From assembly GCA_026390435.1 (NCBI GenBank), contig JAPLFY010000119.1, positions 1 through 59,496 of the forward strand: DNA of 59,496 nt, given 5' to 3'. Positions 27,228-35,523 of the stretch are shown here, in pieces. Each line of letters opens with the position of its first letter. Position 1 is the first letter of the stretch. Source of the DNA: Pseudomonadota bacterium (GTDB lineage: Bacteria; Bdellovibrionota_B; Oligoflexia; Oligoflexales; CAIYRB01). The translations under genes and the position numbers were made by a program. The notes under the pieces are model-generated. The model was not told where the DNA came from. It saw only the letters and a program-made list of their open reading frames with translations, and ran no database searches.

Positions 27228-28868
27228 TTAATTTGCCAATAGCGCGCGACTTAGGTCCACGAGCATGTTTTTCAATCCATAACTTTCGTCTTCCGCGCGT
27301 ATTGCAACCTTATTAATCAGACATTGTTCTTGCTTATTCGGCTCCCGGCCGAGAGCATATTTTGCCAACTTAGTAGCGATGCAGTTGGGAAATCCAGGAT
27401 CCACTTTAAGGACCTGAGCCAAAGCAGCAGCATCCGAAAATGCCTCCCCACTGGGCAGTGTTCCACTCGTGTCAATCACACCGTAGTCATCTTTATCTCG
27501 CCATTTACCGGTCATATCGTAGCTCTCAAAAGCCAAACCGATAGGATCCATACTCTTATGGCATGTGGCACAAGCAGCTGCTGCACGGTGTGTGGCTAGA
27601 CGCTGACGCATTGGCACGGCTTTGCCAGAGGTTGGAGCGAGGATTGTCTGCATTCCTGCAGGCGGTGGTGGCGGCGCTGCACACAGGATTCTATCCAGGA
27701 CCCACTTACCACGCTTAACCGGAGACGTGCCGTCTGGATTCGAGGTTTGCATAAGAAAAGCGCCCTGCGTTAAGAGCCCACCGCGCTGCGTTCCTGCTAA
27801 TTCCACACGATTTAAGTCATCACCACTAGTTACAAGTAGTCCATAATGCTTAATCAGACGTGCGTTCACATAGGTAAATCGAGCATCGAGTAGGTTTCTT
27901 ACGTTCATGTTTTGTCGCAGAAAATCGTTTATATAGGCAAAAGTCTCTTCACTGAAGGAAGCTATAAGCTCAGCGTCTTGATGGCTTGCGGCTGGCGCTT
28001 GCGCCAGACCATTAGTGCCTAGCCACTGACTGGTAAAGTTACGCAAAAAGCCTTGGGCCTTTGGGCTGACGATCATCCTATTGATTTCGTTAGCTAGTAC
28101 ATCAGGGTCCCGAAGGCGGCCATCTTTTGCCAAGTTGAGCAATTGCTCGTCTGGCATGCTAGCCCAAAGTGCATAGGACAGTTTACTAGCCAGCGCGTAC
28201 TGATCACTATTAGCAATACCGGCTGTACTACTTAACTTCGACCGATAAAGGAACTGCGGCGAAAGAAGTACCGCAGCGATCGAAGCGGAATAAGCATCTT
28301 TATCCCCTAGCCCATCGCTAGTGAATTGCAGCGGTAAGCCTCTGAGACGAGTCGCTTCCTCCGCGAGCAGAGGACGACGAAATGCGCGCTCAGCAAATGC
28401 GGCCAAAGCATCGGCTGTACAGCCGGAGGCAAACCCCTGGTCGGAGCAGGCCACACCCTGCCGTTCAACATAGGCCGTAGCCAAAGTTTGGCTAGCATCA
28501 AGATAACTTTGGGCCAAGGTCGTCGTTAAAGTATGTGCTGCGCCCGTATCAAAGCCGGTACCCGTAGCATCCGGCGGGAACGAACTGCTGGGACTAGACG
28601 TGGTCGACAGTAATTCTTTAATAGTCAGATCATATTCGAAATTCGAAAGGGGCCTAATCGCAAGGGCAGTCTTGTCCGCTGGGATCTTGCCGCACGAACC
28701 ATCTGTGTCTATCGGAACCGTGTTTATCGGGTCAATCTGAGGCGCATCCGCATGCGAGCCATGATGGCCGAAACGCAAAAATGGCAGCGCATTGCAGCCA
28801 ATCATGCCGACAAAGGCAAGTGGCAGAATTATTAGAATCCGGGGATAGAACGAAGATATCTGCAGCAT
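27228..28868 (-). CDS. DUF1592/DUF1588/DUF1585 cytochrome-like lipoprotein
   Basis: 546 residues from ATG 28868, which gives a clean lipoprotein signal ending VGMIGC; the TTG at 28910 is a weaker choice. Domains in order: DUF1587 (IRPLSNFEYDLTIKELL), DUF1595 (FAERAFRRPLLAEEATRL), DUF1592 (SPQFLYRSK...YALASKLSYALWASMPDEQLL), DUF1588 (QRGGLLTQGAFLMQTSNPDGTSPVKRGKWVLDR cut by ILC and Pro run, then AACATCHKSMDPIGLAFESYD) and DUF1585. One CxxCH haem-type motif, CATCH, is present. First gene of the pair with DUF1552, an arrangement common in planctomycetes and some myxobacteria. A redox-linked periplasmic complex is the usual guess. Confidence 0.9.
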   Translation of the reverse strand: MLQISSFYPRILIILPLAFVGMIGCNALPFLRFGHHGSHADAPQIDPINTVPIDTDGSCGKIPADKTALAIRPLSNFEYDLTIKELLSTTSSPSSSFPPDATGTGFDTGAAHTLTTTLAQSYLDASQTLATAYVERQGVACSDQGFASGCTADALAAFAERAFRRPLLAEEATRLRGLPLQFTSDGLGDKDAYSASIAAVLLSPQFLYRSKLSSTAGIANSDQYALASKLSYALWASMPDEQLLNLAKDGRLRDPDVLANEINRMIVSPKAQGFLRNFTSQWLGTNGLAQAPAASHQDAELIASFSEETFAYINDFLRQNMNVRNLLDARFTYVNARLIKHYGLLVTSGDDLNRVELAGTQRGGLLTQGAFLMQTSNPDGTSPVKRGKWVLDRILCAAPPPPPAGMQTILAPTSGKAVPMRQRLATHRAAAACATCHKSMDPIGLAFESYDMTGKWRDKDDYGVIDTSGTLPSGEAFSDAAALAQVLKVDPGFPNCIATKLAKYALGREPNKQEQCLINKVAIRAEDESYGLKNMLVDLSRALLAN

Positions 28869-28908
28869 GAACCACCACGAGAAAAGGGTATCCCGTAGTG
28901 GTTCATGC
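28865..28908 (-). promoter_or_regulatory. Hairpin enclosing the DUF1592 start codon
   Basis: Arms GCATGAACCACCAC and GTAGTGGTTCATGC pair over 14 positions with one mismatch, and a small GGGTATCCC palindrome sits in the loop. The ATG at 28868 lies in the 3' arm as transcribed, so the fold would hide the start from ribosomes. Confidence 0.5.
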
Positions 28909-29026
28909 AAAAACTCAACCCAACTAAATCTGGTGCATAAGTACCAGTTTCAACTCAACTTCCCCTGCCGAGACTGGTGCAATACAAGGGCTCCCCCGTC
29001 TAAAACTTAGACATAGTCGTTGAATT

Positions 29027-29461
29027 TTAAGCAACCAGATTTGAATTAAAAGAGCTAGTCTTCGCATCCCAATTATCGTCCACCGCCGACACATGGCCAG
29101 TCCACTCAAGGGCCGCGGCTTCCCGGGCTCGGTAGGCCACTACATTTGTCGTAACTGCAAACTCTTGCACTAGGTAGGTGGCGAGTTGATCGCGTGCCAC
29201 ACGTCCCTTTGACCATAGGTCGCGAATAAATGCAGCAGACTCAGTCTGCAAATACTTCTCCTCTTGGAGCCGGTCCACAAACACCACAACCACACCCCGG
29301 TCCGCTTCAGCCAACCAGTAATGGTGCATCACCTCAATGATCATCCATTCTTTACCCATTGCCGAATTAAAAAAAGCGAGGCTAACGTGGGTTACTGGCA
29401 GCACTGCGGCAACTGCAACAGTTGATTGAATGAAGCCTCGACGACTGTACCCGCTGGTCAT
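29027..29461 (-). CDS. Tat-exported small protein downstream of lipoxygenase
   Basis: 144 residues with a Tat signal (YSRRGFIQSTVAVAAVLPV). After the signal come MHHYW, a helix FVDRLQEEKYLQTESAAFIRDLW and the segment LATYLVQEFAVTTNVVAYR. That last segment resembles ESYIVLEFGSSTNVIEA of the lipoprotein on the other side of the lipoxygenase gene, so the two are probably distant paralogues. It starts 23 bases after the lipoxygenase stop. Function unknown; a partner or small subunit for the enzyme is suggested by context. The lipoxygenase has no signal peptide, so physical partnership would require a shared export route. Confidence 0.65.
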   Translation of the reverse strand: MTSGYSRRGFIQSTVAVAAVLPVTHVSLAFFNSAMGKEWMIIEVMHHYWLAEADRGVVVVFVDRLQEEKYLQTESAAFIRDLWSKGRVARDQLATYLVQEFAVTTNVVAYRAREAAALEWTGHVSAVDDNWDAKTSSFNSNLVA

Positions 29462-29484
29462 AAATTCCCCTTTATGAGACCTAG

Positions 29485-31239
29485 TTAGATATTTGTACTT
29501 TGTGGGATTCTGGACGGCTGCAAATGAATGTAAGGCAGCGTCATCTGCGCATTTCGAGACACTATCGACGACTCAATTGCGCCGAGACTAGACTGAAACT
29601 TAAGCATCATTGCAGTGATCCGCGGATCACTAAAATATGTTAGCCCATAATGACCGATACGGCCATAAAGCACACTTCCCAGGAACGTCAGCGACTGTTC
29701 AGAGCGAATAGCAACGTCGATGGGGGCCAACATATCAAGGAAATCCTGCTCCGTGGCATTCGCATCGATCGGTGTTTGCCGGTAGGACGCCAATGGATAT
29801 GCGGGATGAAAAGCCATATCGCTCTTTTGTGAGAAATTGACCGCAGCATGCTGCGCAGATCCAGTGAAGATCACCATGGACAGCACGTCTTTCAGGGTGG
29901 CACGCACCGTGATGGTGCCATTAACTCCGAGATCCTTGACGGCACCGCCCTTCGGATCAGCAATTTCCCTGGCCCAATTTTGCAACTCTTGGTCCTGCTG
30001 AACGTCTAAGTCAGAGCTATAAACATAATCGACGTAAGACCCGACCCAGTCGTGAATAGCGCCCCACACTCGCGTGGCGTCATCACGATAAGGATGATCT
30101 GGAAGCCGAGATACATCATCAAGACCACGACTGCTAAGTTCCTGCGGAACGTAGCGGCCACTGAAACTGAAGTTAAGCCTAGCCTCACCAAGCAACTTGT
30201 AGGCACTTGGCATGGTACACCCCACCAGGGTGTCGACATCTTGCCCCTCATTAATCAACCTACCAAAGGCCAGGGCATTAATCGGCATGGTGCCTTCAAA
30301 GTGAGGCGATAGCAGTGCATATATCGGATGATTTTCTGCTAAATGCCGGCGCGTTGCGACCGCGAACGCCTCGACTATAAGGTGGGTATAACCTAAGTGA
30401 CAGACGACTTCCTGATACGTTCCGTCAACGGCATGGACTGCATGCTTCGCCATCTGCCATGCCCAGTTATCAAACGGTGTGAATATCGGAGCATCTGCAT
30501 CCTGACCGCACTGAATAGCAATCGGCACCAACGATTTTTGACCGCGCGGCACAGCAAGCATTACCATAGGACAATTAAGGTACTTGGCCTGCTGAGGGTG
30601 CTTGCCATTAACCAAACCGCTAGCGAAGCTATAGTCCACGAAGTAGACTCGACCGTCCCCGATCGCTGCATTCAGGTTATCGCCGGTAAAATCAGGTCCT
30701 TTTTGAAAAATGTCGTTGGTGACACGGAACTTCGCCAGTGGCCGTTCCAGTCGACGCAACATCATCGGATTCGGCCCGGCGACGAAGCCGCGAGCAAATA
30801 CCCAGTCTTCCATAAAATGATCGGCGATTTTTGGCAATGGCTCTTTTTGAAAGATCTTCTTGTACTCGTCTAAGCTGGCTGGGCGTGAGCTACCCTCAGT
30901 GACTAAACCTAGCCTGGGAAGGTAGTAGGAAAGAATTCCGGGGAAATCCTTCGACAAAATCAGCCTTGCGACTTCAGAGGGAGATTTTTTTGGCATCTCA
31001 TTGGTAAACTTTCTGCCACACACTTTCACATAGGCCTCGAGATTTGACCTGTTCTTATAGCAAGCCACAAGTAGCTTCAGAGCCCATCCTGTCCCTGCTG
31101 TATCACGCGGATAAAACTTTTCGCCAACAGGGAGCCCACGGGAATACACAAGGCGGTATTCGCTCTGCCGCTGTATCAACTGTGCTTGCCGCGCCGACTG
31201 CGAGGGATCTTTCTGAGGAAGAAAAAGCTGATTAAACAT
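29485..31239 (-). CDS. Lipoxygenase-family protein with one iron ligand replaced
   Basis: 584 residues, catalytic domain only, no PLAT domain. Family marks: FTPFDNWAWQMAKHAVHAVDG, HLGYTHLIVEAFAVATRRHL, HPIYALLSPHFEGTMPIN, and the C-terminal Ile (IPQSTNI) that binds iron through its carboxylate. Expected ligands are His, His, His, Asn and Ile. Here His281 (CHLGYTH), His464 and Asn468 (QHAAVNF) and Ile584 are present. The ligand normally five residues before His281 is Gln276 (codon CAG at 30412-30414). It may be less active, use a different metal geometry, or be a non-catalytic relative. No obvious signal peptide. Substrates in the family are polyunsaturated fatty acids. Confidence 0.85.
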   Translation of the reverse strand: MFNQLFLPQKDPSQSARQAQLIQRQSEYRLVYSRGLPVGEKFYPRDTAGTGWALKLLVACYKNRSNLEAYVKVCGRKFTNEMPKKSPSEVARLILSKDFPGILSYYLPRLGLVTEGSSRPASLDEYKKIFQKEPLPKIADHFMEDWVFARGFVAGPNPMMLRRLERPLAKFRVTNDIFQKGPDFTGDNLNAAIGDGRVYFVDYSFASGLVNGKHPQQAKYLNCPMVMLAVPRGQKSLVPIAIQCGQDADAPIFTPFDNWAWQMAKHAVHAVDGTYQEVVCHLGYTHLIVEAFAVATRRHLAENHPIYALLSPHFEGTMPINALAFGRLINEGQDVDTLVGCTMPSAYKLLGEARLNFSFSGRYVPQELSSRGLDDVSRLPDHPYRDDATRVWGAIHDWVGSYVDYVYSSDLDVQQDQELQNWAREIADPKGGAVKDLGVNGTITVRATLKDVLSMVIFTGSAQHAAVNFSQKSDMAFHPAYPLASYRQTPIDANATEQDFLDMLAPIDVAIRSEQSLTFLGSVLYGRIGHYGLTYFSDPRITAMMLKFQSSLGAIESSIVSRNAQMTLPYIHLQPSRIPQSTNI

Positions 31240-31287
31240 TGGTTACGGTGTCCTGCATTAGAAAATACAAGGTAATCGATCAGTGTA

Positions 31288-31704
31288 TCAATTAACGTCT
31301 GATTGGACCGGAGCTGGACCGAGATAACGAAGTGCCACTTTACCTTGGGTCGCTTCGATCACATTCGTTGACGATCCAAACTCAAGGACAATGTAGCTCT
31401 CAAGTGACTCTCGACCGTCTAACGCCACTTTACCGAGAACGTAATCAGATGATTCGGCGTGTTGCTCCTTTTGATCCATGAGCCCACGCGCGAATTTGAT
31501 CACTTCTGACTGATCCGTCGGCAATCCTGGATAATTTTTATAAACAGTAGATATGATAAAGGCCTGCGCCTTCTCCTCGCTACCGTCCAGCTCCCAGCTT
31601 GCCGCCGCAGACCCTCGTGGGGTCTTACACCCAGGCAATAAAACCGCACCGGAAAACATAGAAATCATGATCACCGGAAGGAATTTAAATTTGAAATTCA
31701 TCAT
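31288..31704 (-). CDS. Lipoprotein upstream of lipoxygenase
   Basis: 138 residues. Signal MMNFKFKFLPVIMISMFSG then lipobox VLLPGC. After a short linker comes a helical region (EKAQAFIISTVYKNYPGLP, VIKFARGLMDQKEQH) and the ESYIVLEFGSSTNVIEA segment that matches LATYLVQEFAVTTNVVAY in the Tat protein at 29.0-29.5 kb. It precedes the lipoxygenase gene by 48 bases on the same strand, so a three-gene unit is likely. Confidence 0.65.
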   Translation of the reverse strand: MMNFKFKFLPVIMISMFSGAVLLPGCKTPRGSAAASWELDGSEEKAQAFIISTVYKNYPGLPTDQSEVIKFARGLMDQKEQHAESSDYVLGKVALDGRESLESYIVLEFGSSTNVIEATQGKVALRYLGPAPVQSDVN

Positions 31705-31726
31705 AAACCATTCTATGAATTACGAT

Positions 31727-32518
31727 TTATATACGTTTCGATAATCTTAGGTGAGTAGGACTAGCCTGACGGGTATAGAGGTCCCACCACTCCGTCTTCT
31801 CTAAAACTTTAGGATCTGCAGCCGACGGGACCAGAATGCGCCGCAGTTGATAGCTATCAATAGGCTTACCGCGCACCGTGTTATCTCGTGAGTAAAGATG
31901 TGGACCTGTCCGGTTCATCGTAAAGCCTAGGATCCTTTCTGAGAGGCGCAGACGCTTCTCAATGGAACCCACCTTCAGGATAAACGTAGGAATGATCTTG
32001 GCGATGTCGTACTTACTGACGCCACCGATAAAGTTAAATTCGTAAATAAGCGAAAAATTCTTGGCCAGGGAAAACGCCATATTGCCGTGCCGAGTATCGC
32101 TAGACGCTGCGTCTAGCCCAGCGTGGAAGGAAAAATTATTGCTGCCAAAAACCGGCACAAGCGGCCTTTCCTGGCTGAAGTCCACCCCAGCGAAGGAGAC
32201 CGTTTCATCGGGAATGGGATTTCCGTCCATCCACCAGATTCCCTGCAGCTCCGCCGGAGTGCCCGTAAGACTCGAACCAGCTGTTTGAAACGAAGCTATC
32301 TCAGCTCGGGTAAACGGGTCGCCAAGCTGATGCCTCGCAGGATCTAAATCCTCAGGTGTTTGCTTAGAAGAAAAAATCGGCTCCGGAACACTGTCGCTAC
32401 TCAGCAGAGCTTCCTGGCCAGCGGAAACCAGCGCTGCATCGGCAGCAGTATTACTGCTGGCTGCTGGCTTACAACTCGCAAATAACGCAACCACGGCCAG
32501 CGCAGATATGGCATTCAT
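31727..32518 (-). CDS. Lipoprotein of unknown function
   Basis: 263 residues with a short lipoprotein signal (MNAISALAVVALFASC). Residues 20-75 are Ala/Ser-rich and disordered. Beyond that lies a globular part with WWMDGNPIPDETVSFAG and later strand-like segments, ending DLYTRQASPTHLRLSKRI. No family recognised. It ends 22 bases before the next lipoprotein gene and may be the first gene of the lipoxygenase operon. Confidence 0.65.
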   Translation of the reverse strand: MNAISALAVVALFASCKPAASSNTAADAALVSAGQEALLSSDSVPEPIFSSKQTPEDLDPARHQLGDPFTRAEIASFQTAGSSLTGTPAELQGIWWMDGNPIPDETVSFAGVDFSQERPLVPVFGSNNFSFHAGLDAASSDTRHGNMAFSLAKNFSLIYEFNFIGGVSKYDIAKIIPTFILKVGSIEKRLRLSERILGFTMNRTGPHLYSRDNTVRGKPIDSYQLRRILVPSAADPKVLEKTEWWDLYTRQASPTHLRLSKRI

Positions 32519-32668
32519 TTTGGGGGATTCCTAAGTAGAGCATTTTTTCCTATGATACTTTAAACTGCTACCCAGCAAAAGCAGTTCGATGCAGGAAAAT
32601 CCGCGATTTTTAGCAAAAAACGCCGATAAGATTACGGAATCTGGGCGGTTATGAAATATGCCGCTATG

Positions 32669-33589
32669 TCAGCCTGGAGAGCGCCTTGCCGGCGCCGTAA
32701 TAAAAGTCTCGACTGCTACCTTGACCCACGGCGTGTACAGAGTCTGGTACTTCAGAAGATTGATGTTGCTCGCGTTCGTGTACTGCAAGGCTTCCCTTTG
32801 CAGTCCTATTTCTGCGGACCAGTAAAAGAGTCCGTCTATATGGTGACGCATCCCCGCATAGCCAGTTATGACAGTGCCGATGAGCCACACGGGTTGGTTC
32901 TGCCATTTACCGGGGTAGTCGCGATTATCCCCCTCGTAGCCGCCGTATAGTCGCCAATTATAGTCATGCGTGTGCCAGTCTAATCTAACTCCGTAAGTGC
33001 TTGCCGTAAGCTCCCACAGATCACCGATGTAGAGTTCTTGGCTAAGATAGAGCAAATAATGTCGGTGAGTGGGATAGCGACGTACACGGTAGGCCACAGT
33101 GAGCCTGCCATTTATATCGTCGAATAAAGGCGCCTTGGCACGCGAGTAAAACCCAAAGATAATTTGATCCATAGGACCTAAGCCGGAGCCACCACCCGTC
33201 GCTTGTTGACGCGATGGCCAGATGATCGGGACAAAGAGTTCGCTCGGAGTCTTGAAGAGGTAGAGCGCTCCCCACGACACCAGCGAATTATCACTGACAA
33301 CTTTGCCGCTATCATTAAGGTGGTAAAATGTCCGAACTTCGCGCAGGAGGTCCAGCGTCAACAGCAAATTTCCGCCCGTCTCGGGGGAATGAACAGGGAT
33401 GACGCCATATCCGCGTGTACGCAAGCGTGAGACAGCACGAAACTGCGAGCCACTGGGTTTGGCCGAGGCAGCCTCGGTCTGGACGGCGGGACCCCTGATC
33501 TGCTCCGCGACAGATAGGCTTGGACTCAGAAGCGTGAACGCCAACAGGAATGCGCGCGATAGGTTCATTGCGATTCCAGTGCGCAGCAT
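32669..33589 (-). CDS. Exported envelope protein of unknown function
   Basis: 306 residues from ATG 33589, supported by AGGGG 6 bases upstream; ATG 33568 would give a cleaner signal peptide. The signal ends SLSVA-EQ. The mature part is rich in Tyr, Trp, Leu and Gly in alternating strands (GFYSRAKAPLFDD, LTVAYRVRRY, HYLLYLSQELYIGDLW, WRLYGGYEGDNRDYPGKWQNQPVWLIG), which suggests an outer-membrane barrel. No family recognised. Confidence 0.65.
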   Translation of the reverse strand: MLRTGIAMNLSRAFLLAFTLLSPSLSVAEQIRGPAVQTEAASAKPSGSQFRAVSRLRTRGYGVIPVHSPETGGNLLLTLDLLREVRTFYHLNDSGKVVSDNSLVSWGALYLFKTPSELFVPIIWPSRQQATGGGSGLGPMDQIIFGFYSRAKAPLFDDINGRLTVAYRVRRYPTHRHYLLYLSQELYIGDLWELTASTYGVRLDWHTHDYNWRLYGGYEGDNRDYPGKWQNQPVWLIGTVITGYAGMRHHIDGLFYWSAEIGLQREALQYTNASNINLLKYQTLYTPWVKVAVETFITAPARRSPG

Positions 33590-34280
33590 AATCGCCCCTA
33601 GTTAGCCGGTTGAAAGTATCTGCCGTTCGACTTTGCCCTTTACGTTACTCTGCTTAGGTCCTCGAATCGACTGGTAATGCTAGCCATGAACCCAGAACAG
33701 CGCAGCTTTTAGTCTGGCGGTGCGCCGCATAAAACTCGGGCCACCCCTATCAGTTCACGAGGAGCAGGCAGCATCGATCACTCCCTAAGCGCCGCAGCTC
33801 GGATAGCATCCATGTTTTTTGAAACTGAACTCGACACCATTCGATAAGCTAAGCGTCGTCCGTTATCTCCAAATAACCTGCGGGGAAGGACGCGTCTTTT
33901 GAGATAAGCCTCAAAACTCTTTCGCTAGATGTGAAATTCATGGTCATTACAAGATTGTGATGATTAGTATTCCTTGGTCTCGCAGATACGACCAGAAAAC
34001 CAGTACGTCTTTGGATGAAGTCCCGGCTTGCCATCATGGTGGCTTTAAAAAGCAATGTATCTTTTTTCATACATTTTTGAGCTTTGATCATTTTTTTGCA
34101 AAAAAAAATGGAGCAAAACAAACACAAACTGAATCCAAAACAATACAAAAAAATTATTTTCTATTTCGCACTCATTTAAAACTATCTTTGCAAAAAATCA
34201 TTGAGTACATGTCAGATTCATCACATCGATGACAGCCCGATAATCTGGCGTCGATGAAACCACTTGACTGGGGTAGCTCA
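33590..34280. other. Gene-poor, AT-rich boundary region
   Basis: About 690 bases without a convincing gene. A 99-codon frame on the minus strand (33849-34148) lacks a ribosome-binding site and family features. The last 250 bases are strongly AT-rich with A and T homopolymers. This marks the edge of the peptide-oxygenase island. Confidence 0.4.
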
Positions 34281-35246
34281 ATGAAAATCAACGATTATTT
34301 CGGTTCAACTTTCCTAGCATCACTCATCACAACTAGCGCTGTTTCATTTGGATCACTATTAGCTGCATCTCTTGAATCTAGTGATGCAGAATATCCCGCT
34401 GCCTTGGATCAGATTTTGCGCCAAGGAGATTTTGACACAAGTCAAACACTAGCTCCATTAACTGCGGATCAGGTTCGGCAACAATTAGGCATGTCGAACG
34501 ATTATTTGAACTATCGCTCCGAGACAAATCTTTCGAAGCTGCAAGAGTGCATTAATCATCTCATGGATCAACACAAGGTTAAAATTGGGCCGAACCAGAT
34601 TGAATTCAAAGCGACAGTGGACCTCGCTTCATGTGCTGCTGATGACCAAAATACAAAGGTTCAGGAATACGTCACAGAATTGCATCTGATCATGGCTTGC
34701 TCAGATGGAAATTTTTCATCTTTACAAGGCATGGGCATCCACCAAGCCTACCAAGTTGTAAACAGTGACGAAACATTTTGTGCACCGGGAACAACTGGTT
34801 GGCGTTTAGGCAGGTCTGAATCGCGACGTCAATATACACAGCTAACCGACATTGGAACAATCGAAGTGCAGGTACAGAATCTCGTCGTCGATTCAATGCC
34901 AGATGGAAAGCCGTGTAAAACACAGCAAGACCAACAGCATGTCAGCTATGAGGACGGGTGTCAGACGATGAGTAAAACATCCTTTCAACGAGCAACTCTC
35001 AATGGTTTGCCTACCGACAAACAGGGGAAACAAGATCTCGCGGTTAGAGTAAGCCATGGGATCCGCGCGCTAAAAGGAAAACATCCATGGTTTGATTCTG
35101 GATTCTTTGACGTGATACTAAACAAACAATGGCGAGGATCAGTGACATACTCTGGAGCAGAAAACCCGCCTCAATTTGAACTTCAATCACCGGGAAGCCT
35201 ATCTGTAAAGGGGGTCGTCGGCGAATTAGTTACTAATGAGCAATAA
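34281..35246 (+). CDS. Secreted protein of unknown function, first gene of the peptide-oxygenase island
   Basis: 321 residues from ATG 34281 (ATG 34254 also possible). A hydrophobic signal segment (FLASLITTSAVSFGSLLAAS) is followed by a Cys-containing globular protein with about six Cys after the signal (ECINH, SCAAD, MACSD, FCAPG, PCKTQ, GCQTM), enough for three disulfides. No family recognised. It is followed by a small palindrome and the 39-residue peptide gene on the same strand. It may be a processing, binding or immunity protein for the peptide. That is contextual only. Confidence 0.6.
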   Translation: MKINDYFGSTFLASLITTSAVSFGSLLAASLESSDAEYPAALDQILRQGDFDTSQTLAPLTADQVRQQLGMSNDYLNYRSETNLSKLQECINHLMDQHKVKIGPNQIEFKATVDLASCAADDQNTKVQEYVTELHLIMACSDGNFSSLQGMGIHQAYQVVNSDETFCAPGTTGWRLGRSESRRQYTQLTDIGTIEVQVQNLVVDSMPDGKPCKTQQDQQHVSYEDGCQTMSKTSFQRATLNGLPTDKQGKQDLAVRVSHGIRALKGKHPWFDSGFFDVILNKQWRGSVTYSGAENPPQFELQSPGSLSVKGVVGELVTNEQ

Positions 35247-35269
35247 CAATCTACGTTGCGTTTTCTGGA

Positions 35270-35286
35270 TTTTTCCACAGGAAAAA
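35270..35286. promoter_or_regulatory. Short palindrome upstream of the peptide gene
   Basis: TTTTTCC-ACA-GGAAAAA is a 7-bp inverted repeat, 17 bases before the peptide ATG. It could be a weak terminator of the preceding gene or an operator. Confidence 0.4.
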
Positions 35287-35303
35287 AACAAAGGATTTTA
35301 TTT

Positions 35304-35423
35304 ATGAACACAAAAAATGAAACCAATCCAGTTGATACCGAAAACCTCGAATTTGAGGAGACATTACTTGCCGATGAGGCTGAATTCGTCGAACCATCAC
35401 ATGTCTATGGCGTCCGCGGCTAA
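35304..35423 (+). CDS. 39-residue acidic peptide, candidate RiPP precursor
   Basis: The gene starts MNTKNETNPVDTEN and ends EPSHVYGVRG. AAAGGA lies 8 bases before the ATG. The first 30 residues are leader-like: no Cys, no signal sequence, about ten Glu/Asp, with an amphipathic stretch LEFEETLLADEAEFVEP. The last eight residues, SHVYGVRG, change character and are a natural core, with His, Tyr, Val and Arg as possible hydroxylation or crosslinking sites. A strong hairpin follows, then three cupin/JmjC oxygenase-like genes. The arrangement matches RiPP operons in general, but this precursor type is not one I recognise. It is below common gene-size cutoffs. Confidence 0.6.
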   Translation: MNTKNETNPVDTENLEFEETLLADEAEFVEPSHVYGVRG

Positions 35424-35440
35424 GGAAGGCGGAGACGACG

Positions 35441-35476
35441 GGACTAGCCGCACCAGAAAATTGCTGCGGCTAGTCC
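35441..35476 (+). terminator. Attenuator-like hairpin between peptide and oxygenase genes
   Basis: A perfect 12-bp stem, GGACTAGCCGCA / TGCGGCTAGTCC, with a 12-base loop, begins 18 bases after the peptide stop. No T run follows, so partial read-through or 3'-end protection of the peptide mRNA is likely. Both would make more peptide than enzyme. Confidence 0.7.
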
Positions 35477-35523
35477 TCCCTCTCGACCTATCCTCTCACT
35501 AGAGAACCAATAGGGCTGTTAGT

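Noticed and set aside
33849-34148. 99-codon minus-strand frame in the gap before the peptide-oxygenase island
   Set aside because: No ribosome-binding site, biased AT-driven composition at its start and no recognisable motif.
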